NCBI GenBank assembly: GCA_015662065.1
Contig: DQUX01000109.1
Span: forward strand, 1 to 12,930
DNA from: Anaerolineales bacterium
GTDB lineage: Bacteria > Chloroflexota > Anaerolineae > B4-G1 > DUEL01
Reading direction: 5' to 3'
DNA: 12,930 nt
Under the pieces are notes generated by a model that saw nothing but the letters and a program-made list of their open reading frames with translations, was not told the DNA's origin and did no database searches. Both the position numbers and the translations under genes were made by a program. Of this stretch, positions 6,462-12,930 are shown piece after piece (the stretch's first letter is position 1; every line of letters starts with the position of its first letter).

Positions 6462-7256
6462 TATCTCCAGCACCAGGAGGTGGGAGAGGCCGAGGGCGCA
6501 GAGGGGGGTGTGCTCCAGCGTGTAGGTGAGGGTGCGGAAGAGGCGGGCCAGAGGGGGGCGGCGGGCGGCCAGCTTGTCGTAGCCGGGGAAGATGCAGGTG
6601 TGGTGCACCCATCGGACGGGGAGGCCGGCGAACAGGCGACGCAGGGAGCGGCCAGTGTAGGCCCGGACGTGAGGGGCCAGTCGATCCCGCAGACAGTCCG
6701 GCAGGTAGTTGACCAGGGGGATGTTGCCGAAGCGGTACCGCCCCCGCCAGAAGATGCCGTGGGTCTCGAAGGGGTAAAGCCGGTTGGGGACGAAGAGGAC
6801 GATCCGGCCGCCGGGCCGGACCATCCGTACCATCTCCTCGGCGCAGGCCCGGTCGTCCGTCACGTGCTCCAGCACCTCGTGGGAGAGGATCAGGTCGAAG
6901 CTCCCGTCGGCGAAGGGGAGGCGTTCGCCGACGGCCTGGACCACCCCGGCGGCCCGTCCCCTCGCCTCCCGCGCCCGCTCCGGTTCCACCTCGACGCCGA
7001 AGACGTGGGGGGTCTCCTGCCGGAAGGCGGCGGTGTACGTCCCTACCCCGCACCCCACGTCCAGCACCCGGCATCCCGCCGGGTTGGTCCAGCGGCGGAT
7101 CATCTGGAAGCGCCGCTCCTGCCCGGCCCGCCAGGTGTAGGAAGGGCAGCCTCGAGTGGCGCGGAGGTCTAGAGAAGGGGGCTCTGGGCCGGCAGGGCCT
7201 CCCCTGCCGGAGCCCGGCCTCTGGCTCTCCAATTGGCTCGTTTCCTCAAGGGACAA
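6450..7256 (-). CDS. Class I SAM-dependent methyltransferase
   Basis: A 268-residue soluble enzyme expected to transfer a methyl group from S-adenosylmethionine to an unknown acceptor. The Rossmann-type fold shows motif I VLDVGCGVGTYT (64-75), the acidic end of strand 2 in GVEVEPER (87-94), then ERLPFADGSFDLILSHEVLEH (111-131) and MVRPGGRIVLFVPN (145-158), a Methyltransf_11-like pattern. The first about 35 residues are Gly/Pro-rich and unlike the domain. The C-terminal part (165-265) is specific to this protein and gives no substrate hint. The start is TTG, with GGAG seven bases upstream; there is no ATG or GTG in frame before it. It has its own probable promoter at 7415-7443 and a leader of about 150 nt containing a palindromic element. 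The downstream PBP is more than 250 bases away, so co-transcription is uncertain. Confidence 0.87.
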   Translation of the reverse strand: MSLEETSQLESQRPGSGRGGPAGPEPPSLDLRATRGCPSYTWRAGQERRFQMIRRWTNPAGCRVLDVGCGVGTYTAAFRQETPHVFGVEVEPERAREARGRAAGVVQAVGERLPFADGSFDLILSHEVLEHVTDDRACAEEMVRMVRPGGRIVLFVPNRLYPFETHGIFWRGRYRFGNIPLVNYLPDCLRDRLAPHVRAYTGRSLRRLFAGLPVRWVHHTCIFPGYDKLAARRPPLARLFRTLTYTLEHTPLCALGLSHLLVLEINDK

Positions 7257-7322
7257 CTTCGCTCTCCAGTCCCTGGGCCACCGCCCGGGCGGCCGTGATG
7301 GACCTCACCCCGCGGGCCAGTA

Positions 7323-7415
7323 TCAGTAGTTGAGAAAACTCGATCTAGGCGGGTCTGTGACCCGCCGATCTGACCGGTCGCAGACCGGTCAGGAGCTAGA
7401 ATTCTCAAGTACTGA
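7323..7415. repeat. Compact palindromic element with terminal inverted repeats
   Basis: The terminal arms TCAGTAGTTGAGAA (7323-7336) and TTCTCAAGTACTGA (7402-7415) are inverted repeats matching at 13 of 14 positions. Inside are two hairpins three bases apart: 7348-7355/7359-7366 (8-bp stem, loop TGT) and 7370-7379/7383-7392 (10-bp stem, loop GCA). The GGTC-TGT-GACC core links it to the elements at 6251-6335 and 8370-8454, but it lacks their long middle segment. It lies in the 5' leader of the methyltransferase transcript. Confidence 0.68.
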
Positions 7416-7443
7416 GTATACCGCAAGACAGGCCGGGGCACAA
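7415..7443 (-). promoter_or_regulatory. Probable promoter of the methyltransferase gene
   Basis: On the - strand a strong -10 box TATACT (7420-7415) is 17 bp from a weak -35 TTGTGC (7443-7438). The -10 touches the outer edge of the palindromic element. It is divergent from the TrmB promoter 20 bp away. Confidence 0.5.
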
Positions 7444-7462
7444 TGCGGAGCGCGGCCCCTAT

Positions 7463-7491
7463 TTGACACCTTGGACAAATCGGGGTATGCT
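7463..7491 (+). promoter_or_regulatory. Sigma70-type promoter of the TrmB-family gene
   Basis: A perfect TTGACA (7463-7468) and a TATGCT -10 (7486-7491) are separated by 17 bp. Transcription should begin near 7498. This makes ATG 7503 nearly leaderless and favours the ATG at 7536, which has a Shine-Dalgarno sequence. Confidence 0.8.
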
Positions 7492-7535
7492 ATTACGTAG
7501 TTATGATACTAACTGCTAAAGGGGTAGGGAGCGGG

Positions 7536-8345
7536 ATGAACGGCGACCCTATCGATCGACTGGTGAGGCTGGGCTTCTCCGAGTACGAGGCGAAGGCCTA
7601 CGTGGCCCTCCTCAGGAAGAGTCCCGCCACCGGCTATGAACTGGCTAAGCTGTCCGGGGTTCCCCGCTCGATGATCTACGAGGTCCTGAGCAAGCTCACC
7701 GCCCGTGGCGCGGCGATGACGCTGCACCAGAAGGGGGCCACCAAGTACGCACCGGTCCCGGCGGAGGAGTTCCTTGACCAACTCCACCGCGAGCATGAGA
7801 AGCTCACCGGCTCCCTCAAAGCCGACCTGTCTGCCCTTGCCTCCCCTGCCGACCTGGAATACATCTGGAACATCGAGGGGCACGACAACATCATCGCCAA
7901 AGCGATTGAGATGATCGAGCGGGCGGAATCCAGCATCTACCTGGCCCTCGTGCCGGATACATGCCGGGAATTGCGGCCCGCATTGGAGGAAGCCATCGAG
8001 CGCGGGGTGCGGGTCGTGCTATATACCACCAGCGAGGTCGACCTGGTCGGCTGCCGCGTGGTCGTCGCCCACGTCTCCGAGGAGACGCTGGGCCGGGCCA
8101 GAGGGCTGGGGCTGATCCTCGTGATTGACGGCGAAGAGGTGCTCATCGGCGAGTGGTTGGCGGCGAACGAGGCCCGGGCCTCCTGGACCAGTAGCCCCCT
8201 CCTCGTCTTCATCGCCGAGCACCACCTGCGGACCGATCTGTATCTCCCTCAAATCCTGGCTATGTTGGGGGAGCGGGCGCTGGATGTCATCCGGGAAGAG
8301 GATCGCGAGCTGTTCACCCAGGCATTGGAGAGCCGCATAGACTGA
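7536..8345 (+). CDS. TrmB-family transcriptional regulator
   Basis: A 269-residue DNA-binding regulator. A winged helix-turn-helix (about 5-75) matches the TrmB pattern: LGFSEYEAKAYVALL, then GYELAKLSGVPRSMIYEVLSKLTARG with the recognition helix at 40-58, and a wing ending GATKYAPVPAEEFL. A short charged helix (80-97) probably helps dimerisation. Residues about 108-250 resemble the TrmB effector/PLD-like domain (WNIEGHDNIIAKAIEMIERAE, then ERGVRVVLY). Related proteins often sense sugars in archaea, but no ligand can be read here. The start ATG 7536 follows a GGGAG-rich sequence. An ATG at 7503 would add 11 residues but lies only about 5 nt from the predicted transcript start. The gene precedes the Ca2+-ATPase on the same strand with a 149-base gap holding a palindromic element, so control of the transporter pair is plausible but unproven. 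Confidence 0.88.
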   Translation: MNGDPIDRLVRLGFSEYEAKAYVALLRKSPATGYELAKLSGVPRSMIYEVLSKLTARGAAMTLHQKGATKYAPVPAEEFLDQLHREHEKLTGSLKADLSALASPADLEYIWNIEGHDNIIAKAIEMIERAESSIYLALVPDTCRELRPALEEAIERGVRVVLYTTSEVDLVGCRVVVAHVSEETLGRARGLGLILVIDGEEVLIGEWLAANEARASWTSSPLLVFIAEHHLRTDLYLPQILAMLGERALDVIREEDRELFTQALESRID

Positions 8346-8369
8346 CCTGGGCATTGGCGGAGCCTTCCG

Positions 8370-8454
8370 CTCCAAGCGGGTCTGTGACCCGCGTCCCTGG
8401 CACATTGGGAAACGGTTTTGTGCTCGACGGGGGTCACAGACCCCCTACGAGCGG
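8370..8454. repeat. 85-bp palindromic element, inverse copy of 6251-6335
   Basis: It contains hairpins 8376-8382/8386-8392 (loop TGT) and 8429-8435/8439-8445 (loop ACA). Read on the opposite strand it matches 6251-6335 with identical total length: the first 23 bases here are identical to the reverse complement of 6313-6335, the last 26 match 6251-6276 at 24 positions, and the 36-base middle is diverged. It sits between the TrmB gene and the ATPase gene. Just before it, a small 5-bp stem (8357-8361/8366-8370) follows the TrmB stop. Confidence 0.75.
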
Positions 8455-8494
8455 GGTAGGTGAACGCTTACTCTCTCCTGACAAGAGGTAAGGA

Positions 8495-11212
<2,718 letters not shown>

Positions 11213-11214
11213 TG

Positions 11215-11220
11215 AGGAGG
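11215..11220 (+). promoter_or_regulatory. Shine-Dalgarno sequence deciding the CAX start
   Basis: AGGAGG lies 6 nt before TTG 11227. The in-frame ATG at 11212 overlaps the ATPase stop by one base and has this Shine-Dalgarno sequence inside its own coding region, so TTG is preferred. Confidence 0.65.
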
Positions 11221-11226
11221 TGTATC

Positions 11227-12294
11227 TTGCGCCCTTTCTACCTGCTGTTCCTCTTCGTACCGGCGGCCATCGTCGTCGATGGACTGCACCTGGGCCCGAC
11301 TTGGGTCTTCGGTACGTCCGCGATAGCTATGCTCCCCCTGGCCTGGGCGCTGGGGGAGGCCACCGAGGAGCTGGCCCTGCACACCGGACCACGGATGGGG
11401 GCTTTCCTCAATACCACCCTGGGCAACTTGGCCGAGCTGATTATCGCCATCGTCGCCCTGCGGGCCGGGCTGCTGGAGCTGGTCCAGGCCACCATCACCG
11501 GCTCCATCATCGGCAACCTGTCGCTGGTGCTGGGCCTCAGCCTGTTGCTGGGAGGGCTGAAAAACGGCGTTCAGACCTTCGACCGGAGGACGGCGGGCAC
11601 CAACGCCACTCTGCTCAGCCTGGCCGTCATCGGCCTGGTGATCCCGGCTGTCTTCGGCCACGCCATCGGGTCGGAGAGCGCCGCCGCGGTGGAGATCCTG
11701 AGCCTGGGGGTGGCCGGGGCGCTGATGGCGGTCTATGGCCTCAGCCTGCTCTTCGCCTTCGGTGATCCCACCCGCCGGGCCGGGGCCACGGCGGGTGGGG
11801 GGGCCCGGGCGGCGGCCCACCACAAGCCCCGTTGGAGCAAGCGCACATCGCTGCTGGTGCTGGTGGTCGCCACCGGGCTGGTGGTCTGGGTCAGCGAGCT
11901 CCTGGTGGCGGCGCTGGAGGAGGTAGTCGTCACCTGGGGCCTGACCGAACTCTTCCTGGGGGTGGTGCTCATCCCCCTGGTGGGCAACGCCGCCGAGCAC
12001 CTGGTGGCCGTGGAGGTGGCGGTGGAGAACCGGATGGAGTTGACCCTGGGCATCGCTGTGGGCTCCGCGGTGCAGGTAGCCCTGTTGGTGGCCCCTCTGC
12101 TGGTCTTTATCAGCCTGGCGCTGGGCCACCCGATGACCCTCGTCTTCAACCCCTTCGAGCTGGTCGCTCTGGCCGCAGGGGTCGGCGTCGTCGCTCTCAT
12201 CTCCGGCGACGGCCGCTCCAACTGGCTGGAGGGGGCCATGCTGCTGGCCGTCTACGTCATCGTCGCCCTGGCCTTCTTCCTGTCGCCGGGGTGA
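11227..12294 (+). CDS. cax: Ca2+/H+ antiporter of the CAX family
   Basis: A 355-residue polytopic membrane protein that should expel Ca2+ in exchange for protons. It shows the two inverted alpha repeats of the CaCA superfamily: the first around GNLAEL (66-71) with ITGSIIGNLSLVLG (90-103), the second around GNAAEH (253-258) with ELTLGIAVGSAVQVALL (271-287). About ten or eleven hydrophobic segments are visible. The central loop (180-206) is basic and Gly/Ala-rich, without the acidic stretch described in some CAX proteins. The start is taken as TTG 11227 on Shine-Dalgarno spacing; ATG 11212 would add five residues. It is tightly coupled to the ATPase gene, pairing an ATP-driven and a proton-driven route for the same ion. 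Length is normal for bacterial CAX. Ca2+ selectivity is inferred from family and neighbour. Confidence 0.93.
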   Translation: MRPFYLLFLFVPAAIVVDGLHLGPTWVFGTSAIAMLPLAWALGEATEELALHTGPRMGAFLNTTLGNLAELIIAIVALRAGLLELVQATITGSIIGNLSLVLGLSLLLGGLKNGVQTFDRRTAGTNATLLSLAVIGLVIPAVFGHAIGSESAAAVEILSLGVAGALMAVYGLSLLFAFGDPTRRAGATAGGGARAAAHHKPRWSKRTSLLVLVVATGLVVWVSELLVAALEEVVVTWGLTELFLGVVLIPLVGNAAEHLVAVEVAVENRMELTLGIAVGSAVQVALLVAPLLVFISLALGHPMTLVFNPFELVALAAGVGVVALISGDGRSNWLEGAMLLAVYVIVALAFFLSPG

Positions 12295-12346
12295 AAGGAG
12301 AAGCCCTTCAACCCGGAAACAGACCGTCCGGCGCCGACGCTTCCAG

Positions 12347-12470
12347 CTAGTACTTCACCAACGTGAATTTGAATGGTCAGGCCTCTCCCGCCCGGCGACC
12401 GGTAGGGAGCAGCGGTGCTGCGCCCCTACTGGCCGCAGGCTACCAGCGGCAAAGCCGCCCTTCGGCGGCT
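12347..12470. repeat. Palindrome cluster related to 1593-1717
   Basis: It begins with a 46-base segment (12347-12392) matching 1593-1638 at 33 of 46 positions. A composite hairpin follows (12402-12407/12424-12429 outside, 12409-12413/12417-12421 inside, loop GGT), then a 7-bp hairpin 12453-12459/12464-12470 with loop CTTC. No T-run is present. Together with 12295-12346, where I see nothing else, it fills most of the gap after CAX. Confidence 0.5.
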
Positions 12471-12503
12471 CCCTCCCCTTCGTGCGGGCAGGAGAAGCCC
12501 GCG

Positions 12504-12590
12504 ATTGGTGCGGTCTTCTTCGCCCTGGGATGGGCCTTGGTCATCTGGGCGACCGCGTCCAACGCTTACTTCTCGACCGCCGTCTCCATA
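12504..12590 (+). pseudogene. Remnant of an isoprenylcysteine carboxyl methyltransferase-like membrane protein
   Basis: The frame reads IGAVFFALGWALVIWATA then SNAYFSTAVSI, a membrane helix and loop closely resembling ICMT-family proteins just before their RIQxxRGH and GPYRxxRHP motifs. Those motifs are absent: the match stops at Ile (12588-12590) and runs into the next gene's ribosome-binding site. Upstream the frame continues into palindromic DNA with no credible start. About 29 residues of a normally about 200-residue protein remain. The frame is the same as that of the following HlyD-like gene, so there is no intervening stop. I recognise the motif from memory of the family; a chance hydrophobic stretch remains possible. 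Confidence 0.5.
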
Positions 12591-12602
12591 TTAGAGGTGA
12601 TG

Positions 12603-12930
12603 ATGATGAAGAACATCGTTCTTGCGAGATTGATGGTGGTGATGGTTGTGGTCCTCTCCGGCTGCGGGGGGAGCGCGGAGGAGACGCCGACCCCGGAGGT
12701 GGAGATGGAATTCATGCCGGTCGTCTCCGCCACCGGCGAGGTGGTGCCGGCGGTGTGGGCCACGCTCAGCGCCCAGACCGGGGGCACGGTAGCGGAAGTG
12801 CCGGCGGAGCCAGGGGATGAGGTGGCCGCCGGCGATGTGCTGATCCGGCTCGACCCCACCGACGCTCAACTGACCGTGCGGCAGGCGGAGGCCCGGCTCG
12901 CGGCGGCCCAGGCCCAACTGGCGCGCCTCG
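12603..12930 (+). CDS. HlyD/RND-type periplasmic adaptor lipoprotein (5' part, runs off the window)
   Basis: The first 109 residues of a membrane-fusion-type protein. A hydrophobic signal peptide ends in the lipobox LSGC (Cys21), so it should be a lipoprotein. Residues about 40-85 form the first half of a biotinyl-lipoyl-like domain: VVSATGEVVPAVWATL, then GGTVAEVPAEPGDEVAAGDVL and IRLDPTDAQL. The start of the alpha-helical hairpin follows (RQAEARLAAAQAQLARL). Such adaptors work with an inner-membrane ABC (MacB-like) or RND pump, presumably encoded beyond the right edge. Three consecutive ATG codons (12600, 12603, 12606) follow AGAGG (12593-12597). 12603 or 12606 fits the spacing better than 12600. 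No promoter stands out, because the upstream DNA is repeat and gene remnant. Confidence 0.88.
   Translation, partial: MMKNIVLARLMVVMVVVLSGCGGSAEETPTPEVEMEFMPVVSATGEVVPAVWATLSAQTGGTVAEVPAEPGDEVAAGDVLIRLDPTDAQLTVRQAEARLAAAQAQLARL

Noticed and set aside
7246..7308. Small - strand frame (GTG 7308 to TGA 7246) overlapping the methyltransferase start, protein-like in appearance
   Set aside because: Only 20 codons, weak start context and no family recognised. It could be a leader peptide or gene remnant, but the evidence is too thin.
12482..12820. A 112-codon + strand frame overlapping the HlyD-like gene
   Set aside because: Gly/Asp/Arg-rich translation without similarity; the neighbouring frame encodes a clear lipoprotein signal and adaptor domain.

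Overview
The window is GC-rich DNA from a bacterium whose gene style fits Chloroflexota, probably an Anaerolineae-like lineage. This is an inference from four things: an NBR1-type Ig-domain lipoprotein with Thr/Pro linkers, a class A PBP with an Ig-like tail, frequent GTG and TTG starts, and intergenic regions full of GC-rich palindromes. No rRNA, tRNA or transposase gene is visible.

Layout. Positions 1-173 hold the distal end of a CRISPR array with a 37-nt repeat ending in ATTGAAAC, followed by two strong hairpins (174-231). A good sigma70-type promoter (330-358) drives a secreted lipoprotein (457-1596, + strand). Positions 1832-2973 hold the translation operon infC-rpmI-rplT on the - strand, with its own promoter (3043-3071), a Rho-independent terminator (1777-1808) and a non-canonical infC start codon. 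Upstream on the same strand lie a 1011-residue bifunctional class A penicillin-binding protein (3164-6199) and a SAM-dependent methyltransferase (6450-7256). Divergent promoters then lead to a TrmB-family regulator (7536-8345, + strand), a P2A-type Ca2+-ATPase (8495-11212) and a CAX-type Ca2+/H+ antiporter (11227-12294). The window ends with a small in-frame remnant of an isoprenylcysteine-methyltransferase-like membrane protein (12504-12590) and the start of a HlyD-like lipoprotein adaptor (12603 to the edge).

How the genes work together. The ATPase and CAX genes are 14 bases apart and form a convincing cation (calcium) extrusion pair. The TrmB-like gene just upstream on the same strand may control it. 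The PBP, methyltransferase and lipoprotein are envelope or housekeeping genes with no evident link to each other.

The least ordinary signal lies between the genes. Almost every intergenic gap outside operons carries paired GC-rich hairpins: 174-231, 1593-1717, 3118-3164, 6251-6335, 7323-7415, 8370-8454 and 12347-12470. Two of them (6251-6335 and 8370-8454) are clearly the same 85-bp element in opposite orientations. Several pairs have mutually complementary loops. These look like REP/BIME- or MITE-like short mobile palindromes.
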